From Corythucha ciliata (lineage: Eukaryota; Arthropoda; Insecta; Hemiptera; Tingidae): a stretch of 64,000 nucleotides of DNA. The stretch spans positions 13,268,001 through 13,332,000 of the forward strand of contig CM075940.1 in assembly GCA_038030265.1 (NCBI GenBank), read 5' to 3'. The notes under the pieces were generated by a model. The model did no database searches. It had not been told where the DNA came from and was given only the letters and a program-made list of their open reading frames with translations. A program made the position numbers and the translations under genes. How positions within the stretch are numbered: the first letter of the stretch is position 1; each line of letters begins with the position of its first letter. Positions 33,349 to 43,965 of the stretch are shown here, piece after piece.

Positions 33349-34605
33349 TTAAAAACGTTCTAAATCATTCCCGAAACGTTCAATAGATGTTTGAAACGCT
33401 TCAAACATCGTGGACACTTTAGTTTCGCCAGGGAAGTCCCTTCGATAGAGCAACCAAGCATTGTTTACGCAAATATCCAATAATTGAGAGAAAATTAGAA
33501 GATACCACCGTCTTGGTTTGAAATTTGTTCTATACAATGGAATAAGCATATCATTTAAGTCAACCCCACCCATTTTTGAATTGTATTGACTGATTATGTT
33601 GGGACACTGTACGTTAACTTTACATTTGGCTTCTTTGCTGTACCTTTTTTATTTCTTTTATTGGTTCAGGACCAACAAAAGAACTGGCTAACGTGACGCA
33701 CTTCGTGTCAGCCCATTTTACGACACAAAGTTTATTCGAGTTGTCAGACTTTTGAACAAAAGATCCTCTCCCTCTTTTAATTAATTCTTTGTCAGATAAT
33801 AGTTCCAAATTTCTAAGCCGGTCTTGTCTAATCGTTCCTAAGACTACAATTCCCATATTCTCCCTCAGGTATTCTAAAAACTCGAGTGAAGTGAAGAAAT
33901 TGTCTACATATGCAGCAGCTGGAATAAAAGTTATGGTTTTTGAAAGTGCAATTACTGTCCCCCCCCCCCCAACCAAATAAAGCTTCTTCGGTCACGGAAA
34001 AGGATTTGTCAAAAAAAGTGTTTTCTCCATCATACATTAAGAAATCGTACACTATGCCGCTCACCCCGCATCTTAGGAAAGCCTTGAACCCCCATTTTTT
34101 CGGGAGGTATTGTTTTCTACTTCCAGGCATCGTTCCTTTGTAGGGTACCATCATTTCATCGATACTAAATTCCGTTTCGGGTTCAATTTTCAAGAAGTTT
34201 GACCTCAATTTGTCCAGAACGGGTCTTAATTTGAAATACCGGACTTTTTCGTTTTCGGGATCGTACATGTCGTTGTCACAAAAATGTAGGTAGCGCCGAA
34301 AGCGTTTTAGCGACATTTTCGGCGATATTTGAGGGATATTCAAATCATGGCTCCAATAATCGGTTAACTGCGGTAATTTTATGACCCCCGTAAGAAGAAG
34401 AATGGAAATAAAATCCCAAAATTTCTTCACAGACAGATTCAAAGAAGATCCACACTTCTGTACTGAGTACAAATTGCTGGCATCGACGATTAATTTTGCA
34501 AGGTCATCATCGAACATTTTTTTGAAGTACTCCAGACAGGTAGACGTCAAAGCAGGTTGGGCGAATTGTGGGCCGGGAATGGTGACAACCCGGTTGAATG
34601 GACGG
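33349..34605 (-). pseudogene. Second piggyBac transposase relic (PGBD3-like lineage)
   Basis: Frame 34550-33960 holds FWDFISILLLTGVIKLPQ, YWSHDLNIPQI, FSIDEMMVPYKG..KQYLPKKWGFKAFLRCG (first Asp block) and YDFLMYDGEN. The frame then shifts at a C12 run (33960-33971) to 33976-33620, which has AAAYVDNFFTSLEFLEYL (second Asp block) and CVVKWADTKCV. A break follows, then 33573-33349 with MGGVDLNDMLIPLYR..RRWYLLIF (third Asp block). The N-terminus is cut near 34605, where a hAT relic begins, and the C-terminal Cys-rich finger is missing. It differs from the 25-27 kb copy throughout. Confidence 0.85.
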
Positions 34606-36050
34606 TTTCTCCAATTTATACTCTTTTTTAACTCTCACAGCTTTGGACTTTTTTGGTTTAGCTGTTTGATAACAAACCTTATTTCTGGCATTTCTCTTTA
34701 CCGGGCGGGTGAACAAGTTTTTTGGACCGCTCAAATGTTGGTCGATTCCGAATTTGGGAGTGCACATAACTCCAGTTGGAGAAAACTCTCTCAATTTGAG
34801 CGGATGAGGCGGGAAGTTTGGAAAGTTTGACGGCGAGGGACGAAAGATTGGGGTGCTTATGCTTTGCCAAGCTCCAGAACACTTCCGCATTATTCAGTTT
34901 TTTGGCAATAAGGGGTCCAAATATTCCTTTTTTTTTTTCATTGAAATTATGTAAATCTTCAAGAACGGGGGCGTCAAGGGTCTCAATTAGAAAATCTAGA
35001 CGTTGACGTCAAGGTAAACCTGCTCTCTATAATATGGATGCAAATTGAGGCCGTTAATGCATACACATTCAAAGCCATCTCTTTTCGCAATTTCAGTTGA
35101 TTCTCAAATTTAGAAAAATTATGTAGCATCTTTAAATTTAGCCAAAGGCTTACAGCTTCGGCCGCCGTACAATCAGAACTTTGTGTCCTGTTGATCAGTT
35201 CGCAGATTGGGTCCAAGAGAGCTATGTTCTCTTGGACTCGTTCGATGAAGTCGTCATCAAAAATTAATGTTTTAACACTTACTTTTATTTTTTTAAGCAT
35301 TGGCTCGTTCATTATTATAGTTTTCATGATGTGTAAATTGCTTAACAGACATTTATAGGAATCCCTGTGGGAACACCACCTGGTATCGACTGGGAGCTGA
35401 ATTCTAGACCCCTTATGTTTAACTAACAAGCTTTCGAAGTCCGTGTTTTTGAACTCTTTGAGTATGGACGACACCTCTTTGTTCAAATTTACGTCGATGA
35501 CGTCATTGGCCAACAGATTCGCCGTGTGAGCAGCGTTGCATGTGCTGTGCCAGAGCCCGGAATTACGGCAAACACCGTTGTGTCGTAGAGAGTCTTTGCC
35601 AGGGAGCAGGATTCAGACACGATTTCAACAAGTTTTTCGCCCGTTTCGGACTCACCGATGAGGTCCCATGCGTTGACGAATGCTTGAGATCCTGCCGCGT
35701 TGTGAATCATAGAAACAATGGTTTTCGCGTTTTTGGACGAGTTTTTCCAGCTGTCGATTAATAACACTGACTCATTGGACTAGCGCTCTCTAGCGTTCTG
35801 GTCAATGCTCACACTGGTCACACTCGGAGTTACTAAGCTGGACACGTAAACCTTCCTTTGATCTTACGACATTTCGTTCCAAAAATATCTGAACATAAAG
35901 CTTCTATCTGCTTCATTTACGGCGTCGTCACAGTATCTTTTTTTACTTCTCCGGCATGTTGACGATGGTCTGCAGACACGTAGTGGCTGAGGAAAAAGCC
36001 GACAATGTTTTTTCTTCACAAGGGGTTGGGCCGATGTTTCTTTCACTTCC
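34606..36050 (-). pseudogene. hAT transposase relic (DUF659-type)
   Basis: From N to C on the minus strand: 35767-35489 has LLIDSWKNSSKNAKTIVSMIH..TGEKLVEIVSESCSLAKTLYDTTVFAVI. A frameshift near 35535 leads to 35513-34983 with CNAAHTANLLANDV, LPVDTRWCSHRDSYKCLL and FIERVQENIALLDPICELIN. Another break leads to the C-terminal dimerisation block SLAVKLSKLPASSAQIERVFSNW (34882-34679). Order and spacing are those of hAT elements of the DUF659 group. The region 36281-35864 (minus) may hold decayed N-terminal sequence, but I see no zinc finger there. Confidence 0.8.
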
Positions 36051-36599
36051 GACGATTCTATGGTGTCGCCGCCGCTTGCAACTGGAACAACTCATCTTGC
36101 TTCGGCGTATTTTGTGAGTACGCCCGGGTTTTACACAAACGAAACAGTACCTTTTCTCGAAAAAGATTTTCTTAATATAGACTTTTCTTAGACATCTTTT
36201 TGGCGCTCTCACAATTATTTGTTGCGCGATCCGCCCCCCCCCCCCAGAAAATACAAGTGAAAATTCGCTTGGAATCAGCAAATAAACCGGATGACGAAGG
36301 AATGTCGTATGGGGATTTTTTGATTTTTCTGGACGTGTTCCCCTTTTCTTCCAGTTTGAAACCTGTCATGGCCAGGGCGATCCGTTCATTTAGTCACGCC
36401 CCAGAATGCTGAGTTCGTGGGCTTCAGTGACGAAAGAAAATTGCTCCATTTGGAATTTTTGTTCTTATTAATAAGAAATTTAACCAAATTCTGCACTATC
36501 GAGGTCAGTTTTTTGAAGATGATTGCATTCAGTTTTTGGTAGCACTTTTTGAAATAGTTTTTAATTTTAATGAACAAAATTATATCAGCTGGAAGAGTT
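36051..36599. other. Non-coding; C13 run at about 36234
   Basis: Open frames on both strands (36172-36577) lack motifs. The homopolymer ccgccccccccccccag is a likely site of read errors. Confidence 0.35.
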
Positions 36600-37290
36600 T
36601 TATAAGCCGTATTTCGATGGCGGGGAATGGTTAGCTCTGCGGTTTGCAGAATTGGTTTTGAAAAGTGCTCTTGATTCTCTGTCTATGTCTGAGGAGTTTG
36701 ATAGTATGGGATTGGGATTAATTTTACTCTGCACGTAACTCGAATAACCGGACCAGTTGGCTTTATTGAAATTAAACGTATGATTTGTTTTTGAATTGGA
36801 GATTTCGCCAAGGATTTTGAAAAAGATTGGGTTATGGTCAGAACCTAACACTGGTTTACTTAACACTATGTCGAGGACACTGATTCTTTTATTACCGGGA
36901 GGATAGTACGTGGGGGCGTCTGGCACAAGGATGTCAAAAATTAGTTGAAACGAGAGCTTATAAACTTATTTCCCTGCAGCATTGTTGCGAGAACAGTGCC
37001 AGGCGGTATGAGTGGCATTAAAGTCCCCTAGAAAAAGCGCCTGTGACCCCAAGGATAAGAGAGCTTTAAGATCTACTTGGAAATTATTACATTTGGGGGT
37101 CTATACACTGAGATAACGTGACAATATGTGTTATTCACATTTAGCGTGACGCCAACGGCTTCAAGGGAGTTAAGCTTAGGAAGCCGCAATTCAATGTGGA
37201 GGAGAGAATTATGAATAAGAAGAGCGACTCCTCCGCCTCTATTATTCCGGTATTTTCTATAAACTGCATAGTCAGGAATATTTAATTTAA
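36600..37290 (-). pseudogene. Jockey-clade LINE endonuclease fragment
   Basis: Minus strand, starting abruptly near 37290: PDYAVYRKYRNNRGGGVALLIHNSLL, then a frameshift, LFLGDFNATHTAWHCS (the GDFN-H catalytic block), and SVLDIVLSKPVLGSDHNPIFFKI (the SDH catalytic block), ending in FNKANWSGY. These are the apurinic-type endonuclease motifs of Jockey ORF2. RT is absent downstream, so the piece is truncated at both ends. It lies 3' of the Gypsy/Jockey chimera on the same strand, so it is not that element's own endonuclease. Confidence 0.8.
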
Positions 37291-37649
37291 AAATGGGTTT
37301 TTTAAAGTTAACTCACTTTATTTTGCTCAGTTACAGATTTTTACCTTCCGCTTCCGCTCTACACTAATCGACAAACCAACTTTTCTATTTCTTTAGCGTA
37401 ATTATTATTTTACAGAGTTAAAGCATCAGCGCTTCTCAGGGATATCGTATTGCAATAAAATCTAGGGAAATCGGCTTATAACACGTGCGTGAAGTTAGCC
37501 CTAAAACTGCCCATAAGATACTAAACCGCAATACACGAATGACCCCCCTAGTCTAGAGCCAACAAATGAGAAAGCCAACAATAACAAATGTCTAAATTCT
37601 GACAATGAGGTCTAGGAGCGGCCAAACCAGAAGATAATTTCACAATAAC
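37291..37649. other. Non-coding spacer
   Basis: Nothing recognised between the endonuclease fragment and the T-rich tail of the neighbouring Jockey copy. Confidence 0.35.
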
Positions 37650-38521
37650 TTTTTTTTTTTCCATTTATTACATGTTGCAACTGCTACATATACAAATAAG
37701 AATTAAATAACATCTAGCAACTTCACTTTCACATTGCACAGTCTGTGGCTTCACTACACTTATAATGTAGATACCAAGTCAAGGGGTTTGGTCCTTTTTA
37801 GCCGTCGAAGGTCTCCTGCAGTATCCAGCAAGACGAGTGCCTCGACATTAGGGTGTTTGTGGATCCTTTTTTCGTGCTCCGCTGCTCGATTTTTGATAGC
37901 TTCTGCCACCGTTTCAATTTGCAGGTCACGATGCAGGTCAAGCTCTCGTACATACCAGGGCGCATTTGTTATCATTCTCAAAACTTTGTTTTGAAAAGTT
38001 TGTATGACTTTGACATTGGTTTTCTTGGTGCAGCCCCAAAGCTGACACCCGTAGGCCCAGATCGGCTTCAGAACTAGCTGGTGTAGCAGGAGCTTGTTGG
38101 CGATCGAGAGCTCAGAATGCTTCCCGAGCAGCCAGTACATTTTTCTGAGCTTGGTGTTGAGTTCCTCTTTTTTCTTTTTGACGTGAGGCTTCCACCGGAG
38201 TTTAGCATCCAGCGTCATGCCTAGGTACTTCGCCGTGTTTGCAAATGGTATTATTTTCTCATTGAGTTGCACAGGGATTGGGCTGGTCTTGCGATTTGTA
38301 AAGTTTACATGAACAGATTTCTCCTCGTTGAGTTTTATTCTCCACTTTTTTGTCCAGGTGTTCACTTCTTCTACCGCTGTTTGCATTTTGCTAGTAGCCT
38401 CTTCAACATCATTTCCGACTGCAAGAAGAGCTGTGTCGTCGGCAAACGTTGCAATGATTGAGTCCTCTCTTACGGGTAGGTCACTCGTGTACAATAGGTA
38501 AAGCACTGGTCCAAGGACCAT
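37650..38521 (-). mobile_element. 5'-truncated Jockey LINE
   Basis: Starts (minus strand) in the middle of RT at VLGPVLYLLY and runs to a stop at 37760, a 3' UTR of about 100 bases, and a T12 tract (complement of a poly(A) tail) near 37650-37661. 5' truncation plus a poly(A) tail is the standard LINE insertion signature. I could not find a target duplication. Confidence 0.75.
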
Positions 38522-38875
38522 TGTTTTGTCGTTAATTTTTCTATAGTCTAAGACTACGCGAATTTTCCTCTTTCCTGAGGCGTCAGGCTTCTTTGGGACT
38601 ACCCATATTGGGGAGTTGTAAGGGGAATTAGATTCTCTGATGATTTTATTCTTTAGAAGTTTGTCGATTTCTAATTTGATATCGTCTCGGAAAATTTGAG
38701 GATATCTGTAATTTCGGGTGTAAACTGGAATATCGTCTTTTGTCCTTATTGTATGTTTTAGTAAGTTTTTGGAAGAGCTAAGCAGGTCTTTCTCTCTTTT
38801 AATGATATGTGGAAACTCCTTAAGTAATTTGATAATGGTTTCTTTTTCTTCCGAATTCATATGATCCTTAACCAC
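37760..38875 (-). pseudogene. In-frame Gypsy RT / Jockey RT chimera
   Basis: One uninterrupted 371-codon frame with two origins. Residues 1-118 are Ty3/Gypsy (17.6/297-like) pol: HTIRTKDDIPVYTRNYRYP, LLKNKIIRESNSPYNSPIWVV, KIRVVLDYRKIND. From about residue 120 it is Jockey RT: VLGPVLYLLYTSDLP, ATFADDTALL (catalytic YADD-type motif), and FQNKVLRMITNAPWYVREL at the end. The junction is at about 38521. RT motif A, which carries the first catalytic Asp, is absent from both halves, so the product could not be an active RT. The first codon is GTG in the sequence and the nearest ATG is residue 6, so the true start is unknown. Confidence 0.85.
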
Positions 38876-38880
38876 GACAA
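38522..38880 (-). mobile_element. Ty3/Gypsy pol fragment
   Basis: About 118 codons from the protease-RT linker into RT finger motifs 1-2, cut near 38880 and at the Jockey junction. No LTR is nearby. Confidence 0.7.
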
Positions 38881-38951
38881 ATGTAGGCAGTAACAGTCTT
38901 TTATTTTCAGAATCACAGTATGTATTTTCAAATCACAATAGGTATAATGAC

Positions 38952-39311
38952 TCACAATTGAAAAAATAACGAAAAATAATTCGTACCGCTAATTTTCACA
39001 GCTTCCAGTTTGAAGACTACAAGATCAGAATTAAAAGGGAACAGTTTAAAACCCCGTCGCTGTTCTTTGGGCTCGAAGAGTTTACCACAAATTTGGTCCT
39101 CTTGGACCACACAAATATCCAAAACTTGGGGGAAAAAATATGTGAATTCCCCATCGTATTCCCTCTTCGACGAGGTCTTGTGCCGCAAAAAAGAAATTTC
39201 ATAAAAATAATGTCCGTCGTCTTCCTCGACGGAGATGACTTGGCCGATGTAATAAGCGTTCTTTTGGGCAGACGTGGATGCTTTCAGATTTTTTTTTTCA
39301 AATGATGCCAA
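38952..39311 (-). pseudogene. C-terminal fragment of a transposase-associated protein (family uncertain)
   Basis: 119 codons read ..NAYYIGQVISVEEDDGHYFYEISFLRHK, a FFPQVLDICVVQEDQI block, then RRGFKLFPFNSDL. This small beta-barrel-like pattern (xYVGxVxxVxxDxYEVxFLRR...ED) closes several arthropod transposon proteins that I know only as uncharacterised. I infer a transposon tail and cannot name the superfamily. Confidence 0.35.
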
Positions 39312-39383
39312 AACACAATCCTATACGCTTAGTTTGCCTCGGTCGAGGGGCTGAAGTCCTGGAATCGCCCCGATTTTTCGGTG

Positions 39384-39384
<1 letters not shown>

Positions 39385-39420
<36 letters not shown>
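39385..39420. repeat. (AAT)12-type microsatellite, 3' terminus of the adjacent LINE
   Basis: An uninterrupted run of aat units immediately beyond the LINE's 3' UTR. CR1/L2-like LINEs often end in short tandem repeats in place of poly(A). Confidence 0.75.
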
Positions 39421-39422
<2 letters not shown>

Positions 39423-39513
39423 GATTTATTGTTAGCACAACGAAAAAGTTGTAAAACAACGTCAGCAGAACAATGAACAATAAATAAATAAATAATAAGA
39501 ACAAATAGAATTG

Positions 39514-42315
39514 TCAAAACGAGCTGCGGTTCATGGAAGAATTGTACTCTTCCACCGAGTACGGCACCATGTCAATTAGAAGTTGCTTAAGCTGCCTTCT
39601 AAAGCCCTTTGCTGGCAGATTTTTTAGGCAGGTTGGCAGCTTATTAAACAACTGAGGCCCCACCACATGAGGGTTGAGAGACTCGGAGCGAGCCAAGCGA
39701 CATCTTTCGGGGACCAGCTCACCTCTTTTGCGAGTGGGATATCCATGCTGGTGGGACAGAATTGTGCCCGTGTCAACCGACTCCTTAGTGAGGCAGAGTA
39801 TTTCCAAAATGAAGGCCGCGTAGATGGTGGGGACTCCAAGCTCCCTGAACAAAGGTCGGCATGTATCCCGGGATTTCACACCGGCAAGCACACGGATGGC
39901 CTTCTTCTGCAGTTTAAATACCTTGCAGGTGTGAGCTGAATTTCCCCAAACAGAAATTCCATACGTCATTTTCGAGTGGAAAATGGCAAAATAAACCATC
40001 TTCACAACACTTTTAGACAGCGAAGTGGAGAGCCGACGCAAAACGAACAAGGAACTTGACAACGTCGAGCACAAGGCATCAATATGAGCTACACCAGACA
40101 AACGTGAGTCGATATTTATCCCCAAGAACTTCACACTATTATTGTTAACGTTGCTGCAGGTGAGGTTGATACTCAAGTCTTGAGTCTTGGAAGTATTCAG
40201 CAAGAGACGATTCGACAGACACCAGTCACTGATCAACGCCGTGGATCCGTCGACCACGGAAACAGCGTCTTCGAGCGATGAACCGGAGCAAATAATCGTG
40301 ACGTCGTCGGCATATAGAATAGTCTGAGAATTGACAGAATTGGTGTTTTGCGGGAGATCGTTAACGTACAGACTGAAAGTAGGAGGACCAGAGATCGAGC
40401 CCTGCTTAACCCCAATGTCCTTGGCCGGTAAAAGAGTCGAACATTGTCCAGCGAAAGACACAGACTGCCGCCAGCCCGAGAGCGTCGAGAGAACCGTGGC
40501 GACCGCTGAAACGTCAAATCCCAGGTAAAAGAGTTTCGAGGATAAAATGTTATGATCGATAGTGTCGAACGCGCAGGACAAGTCAAATAGTCGTAAGACT
40601 GTTTTATTCTTTTTTTCCGCACCCTCAAGGCAACGGCACACCAACCCCAAGGCAGCCATCGAGGTAGATTTACCCCGCCGAAAACCGTACTGGTCCTTGG
40701 ATAGCACGGCCGATTTCTCAAGAAAGGTCGATAGCCGCTTATTCATTAACGTCTCGAAGATCTTCAGGAACACACAAGTAATGGAAATCGGACGGAACTC
40801 ACAATATTCAGCTTGACCCTTCTTAGGCACAGGAATAACCCGTGCGATTTTAAGAGAATCTGCTACGATTCCCGTTTTGAAGAACGAATTCAGCACGTAG
40901 GCCAGAGGTTCCAAAATTACAGCCCCGATACTACGGACGAAACTCGCGGTGAAACCATAAATGTCCGGTGAGCTAGTTAACTTCGAGCCCTCCAGAACCG
41001 CAAAGACCTCCTCCACTGACGCCTCGGTGAAAGTGAGAGGCTCAGAAGGGATACACGTGTCCGGAAGAAAATCCTCGAAACTCTTAGATGACGGTGGCAA
41101 CTCAGCAATCCTATCGTGCGCCGCATTGATGAAGAATTCGTTAAAACCATCCGCTGAAAGATCCGATTTATTAGGGGAGTCCCTCAAGAGAGCGTTCCCA
41201 AGTTCATTTCTGACAATTTGCCATGCCGTTCGAGACTTGTTTGCTGAGCTCTGAATTTTCTCGTCGTTGTGTGATATTTTTGCCTGCTTTAAGCATCGGC
41301 GATAGTCTTTTCGAGCAGCCATAAGAGCGGGTCTCCAATCATGTGAGGCTGACGTGTCAGATCGCTCTAGGCGAAGGAGCTGGAGACAGTGCTCTCTTTT
41401 TCCCTGTAATTCCGACGTGTACCACTGGTACCTCCCCGAGCGGGAAGGTCGTCTATTGCTTTTTGAAACCCAAGGGCAGTACATGTCAACTAAAGGCAAT
41501 AGAGTCTCCAAGAAAGAGTCGCACGCCTCACTGGAAGAAGCCAGATACACACCATGCCAAAGGCCTGGCATGGAAAGGGCCCTCCGAAGAGAACAAACAT
41601 TCAGAGATGCAAAGTCTCGCCGAGAAACTCCACACCCCTGCTCCACTGATGACACCGTGTCACAGAGCCGACCGGGAGAAAGCCCAACACCAAACTCTAT
41701 AGCTCTGTGATCCGAAAAACTCTCTTCACAGATTCGGCTACAAAATTTCGTCGGATGTACATTAGTTAATACCACATCCAGTGTCGACTGAGAGCCATTG
41801 TAGTGAGTCCTTGTATGTTCTGACACGGTTGAGCAAAGCCCAAAGGCACGAATGAGATTCATTAAATCCTGACGCTGAGCGTTCTCTGTTTCCATATGGA
41901 TATTGAGGTCCCCAACTATCACTATGGGTGACTTATATCGAGTGAGCCGTTCCAGAAAGGAGGCAAACATGTCGATGAATACGGTGAAGGAAGAAGAAGG
42001 AGGCCGATATATGCAACACAGTATAATGTCGACATCAGGCAAACTCACCGCCGAGATTTCCATCAACCTATCAACTGAGAGGTTAGTTAGACAAGGCAGC
42101 GTCGTCGCACTGACCGAGCTCCTACAATAAATGGCAGAGCCTCCATGAGAACCCTCCGCACGGCAGTAGAACTAGATGCACTGAAAATTGTCCGGAACGT
42201 GAAACCTGAGTTCTCCGTCACTCAGCCAATGCTCCGTAACAGCTAATACACATACCTCGGAATGATGGGACAAGTAAACATTGACTTCATTCAGCTTGTT
42301 AGGAAAGCTCTGCAT
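39514..42315 (-). pseudogene. LINE ORF2: endonuclease plus reverse transcriptase, one nonsense codon
   Basis: ATG at 42315 (MQSFPNKLNEVNVYLSHHS) begins an endonuclease: LAVTEHWLSDGE, an in-frame TAG at 42172-42174, SHGGSAIYCR, IILCCIYRPP, IVIVGDLNIHM, STLDVVLTN and SFSDHRAIEF (catalytic SDH). RT follows: KIARVIPVPKKG, YRPI-equivalent FRPISITCVFLKIFE, QYGFRRGKSTSMA, LRLFDLSCAFDTIDH (motif A), KQGSISGPPTFSLYVND, and ILYADDVTI (catalytic YADD). The C-terminal block ends RPLFRELGVPTIYAAF..LFNKLP. Apart from the single TAG, 933 codons are open. An ORF also exists without the first 83 codons (from 42066), but that loses the start of the nuclease. Confidence 0.88.
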
Positions 42316-42354
42316 ATTCGAGTATAAACACTTGAAACCGGGACCGCGCGTTAG

Positions 42355-43281
42355 TCAATCAGACCCGGAGGTTGTATTCGATGACGTGTCAGACTTAGAA
42401 GATGCTGCTGTTTGTGAAGAAATTGACCAAGACTCAGCCAATATGCACCCTCGAGGCCACAAATCAGGATTTTCTATTTTCCCGTAATCAACTTCGTCAA
42501 CTATAATTCTGAACGATGAGTATGAGTCGTGTCTTGTTTTCAGCTTCATAGTAACGGCCTCACACCCCAAATTCAAAGTCGAGAGAATGGCAGAGAAATC
42601 CTCAACACTTGTTTCAGGATGTAGCCGAGAAATGAACAAACCTCTTTTCCGAGGTGCAGTTTGCAAACGAGAACTAGAATTTTGCCCTGTTAGTACGTTC
42701 CGGGATCGCAGCTGATTATTACGGGTTGTCTTTAAGTGTGTAGATCTAATACCGCTCGTAGGTAATGTAGAGAGGCTGCTCAAGGAATTTGCTGTGTCCC
42801 CCTTGCCACGAGGGCGCGGGATTATGTCATTTTTCCCGATTGAAGTGGGAGGATTCGATTTGACGTTGTTTTTGTTGACACTGCCACGCTTGTCAGTGGA
42901 CATCGCACCTTGCAGGTGATTCGTCGTATCAACATTCATGAAACAATTCATTAATTTATCGAACTTAGCCGATATGTCAAGTTTAAAAGACGTAAATTCC
43001 TCCTTCAAAGAGGAAAAGTCATCGTTACCTTGAGGCGACAAATTCGTCGAGACTGACGGCTGCAGAGCAGGCGGCGTTAGTGTAGGAGTCGCGGGTCTGC
43101 ATGTAGGACAAAACCAGAATATAATGCCCACATTTTCCCTGATAATTTTTCCAGCTTGTCTTGTTAAACCGGAGCACGCGACATGAAAAACATGTTCACA
43201 CGGACCGCTACAAGTAATCACAAGATCCGAAAGACATATGTTTTTAGAGCACCCAAAGCAGCTACTGACCTCGTCCGCCAT
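42355..43281 (-). CDS. LINE ORF1: PHD finger, coiled region and RRM-like domain
   Basis: 308 codons from ATG 43281. Residues 8-62 form a C4HC3-like PHD finger (CFGCSKNIC, CSGPCEHVFHVAC, FWFCPTC). Then a Pro/Thr linker, a hydrophobic heptad-like stretch (DDFSSLKEEFTSFKLDISAKFDKL), a Ser/Lys/Arg-rich region, and an RRM-like fold (RGLFISRLHPETSVEDFSAIL..YSSFRIIVD). PHD-plus-RRM ORF1 proteins are known from CR1/L2-like LINEs and are thought to bind RNA and package the particle. The frame is intact and its TGA (42355-42357) lies 40 bases before the ORF2 start. Confidence 0.82.
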   Translation of the reverse strand: MADEVSSCFGCSKNICLSDLVITCSGPCEHVFHVACSGLTRQAGKIIRENVGIIFWFCPTCRPATPTLTPPALQPSVSTNLSPQGNDDFSSLKEEFTSFKLDISAKFDKLMNCFMNVDTTNHLQGAMSTDKRGSVNKNNVKSNPPTSIGKNDIIPRPRGKGDTANSLSSLSTLPTSGIRSTHLKTTRNNQLRSRNVLTGQNSSSRLQTAPRKRGLFISRLHPETSVEDFSAILSTLNLGCEAVTMKLKTRHDSYSSFRIIVDEVDYGKIENPDLWPRGCILAESWSISSQTAASSKSDTSSNTTSGSD

Positions 43282-43295
43282 CTTTAATTACTCCA

Positions 43296-43579
43296 CTAAT
43301 TATTGTCAACCGCGATGCTGGAGTTCGGGATTCGTGGAAATGGCTGATGAAAATATGATGAATCAGCAACTGGGTCATCCGCTTCCGATTCAGACATCGA
43401 AGATTCTTCAGTGGATGCATCTTCTCTTGAATCATTCCCACAGGCACTCTTTCCCGGCTCAAGTGCCCATCTTGACCTCTTCTTCCTTTGCTCAGTACCA
43501 TCACTGCCCCTCGATTGTTTGAGCAGCAGGAGCAATTCTGCATCAACGTCATTACCACGGGAGTCATTGTTCTCCATAA
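43296..43579 (-). CDS. Unrecognised acidic/basic N-terminal fragment
   Basis: ATG at 43579 opens about 94 codons (MENNDSRGNDVDAELLLLLKQ.., a KKRSRW basic patch, then an acidic Ser/Glu region) and stops beside the LINE 5' end. The composition recalls transposase N-termini, but I see no diagnostic motif. The sequence around 43625-43710 (gttgcgtgg, gcaacgcaactgcaacgcg) has inverted GCAACGCG-like strings that could be a transposon end. Confidence 0.25.
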
Positions 43580-43771
43580 TCACAGCCGGGTCAGGAGGGA
43601 GACGGTCCAGAACTTGATTGCGGTCTAAGGCCCTTCGTTCACCGAGGCAACGCAACTGCAACGCGATTTTTTTTCAGACAGTTGCTTGTGAGTCGCGTTG
43701 CGTGGTCTTCGTCCACCGGAGCAACTCGTAAGAGACTTCGAAATTTTCCTCTTTATTCAGTTCTTTTCAAG

Positions 43772-43876
43772 ATGGGAAAGAATGAGGTGCGCGTCCTGGT
43801 CGCTTACCGCTATCTGAAAATGCTTAAAAAAAAGAGAGAGAAGATTTTGGGTGCACCCTTTACAACTCCGGCTTAG
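43772..43876 (+). CDS. Short frame resembling a HARBI1-like N-terminus
   Basis: MGKNEVRVLVAYRYLKMLKKKREKIL then G and a stop. The pattern of a hydrophobic helix followed by a Lys/Arg run is typical of Harbinger nuclease starts (..LLLYLLLRRRRRRRxWVHP), but the diagnostic WVHP is absent. It is speculative. Confidence 0.2.
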   Translation: MGKNEVRVLVAYRYLKMLKKKREKILGAPFTTPA

Positions 43877-43965
43877 TTTCATTGCACACCATCACTATTT
43901 CTGGTTTACCGCTTAGGTTGTTTACGGTTCCATTCGAGTGCATTGTGGAGAGAAGCGTTACTATT

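Larger units (their letters stand above)
39385..43300 (-). mobile_element. Near-complete CR1/L2-group LINE with PHD-finger ORF1
   Basis: Minus orientation: ORF1 43281-42355, ORF2 42315-39514, a short 3' UTR with AATAAA-like strings, and an (ATT)n tail. At about 3.9 kb it is the best-preserved LINE here. The 5' UTR is missing or very short, because different sequence begins by about 43300. Confidence 0.8.

Noticed and set aside
41343..41710. Two 118-119-codon + open frames
   Set aside because: Antisense shadows of the LINE ORF2 frame.
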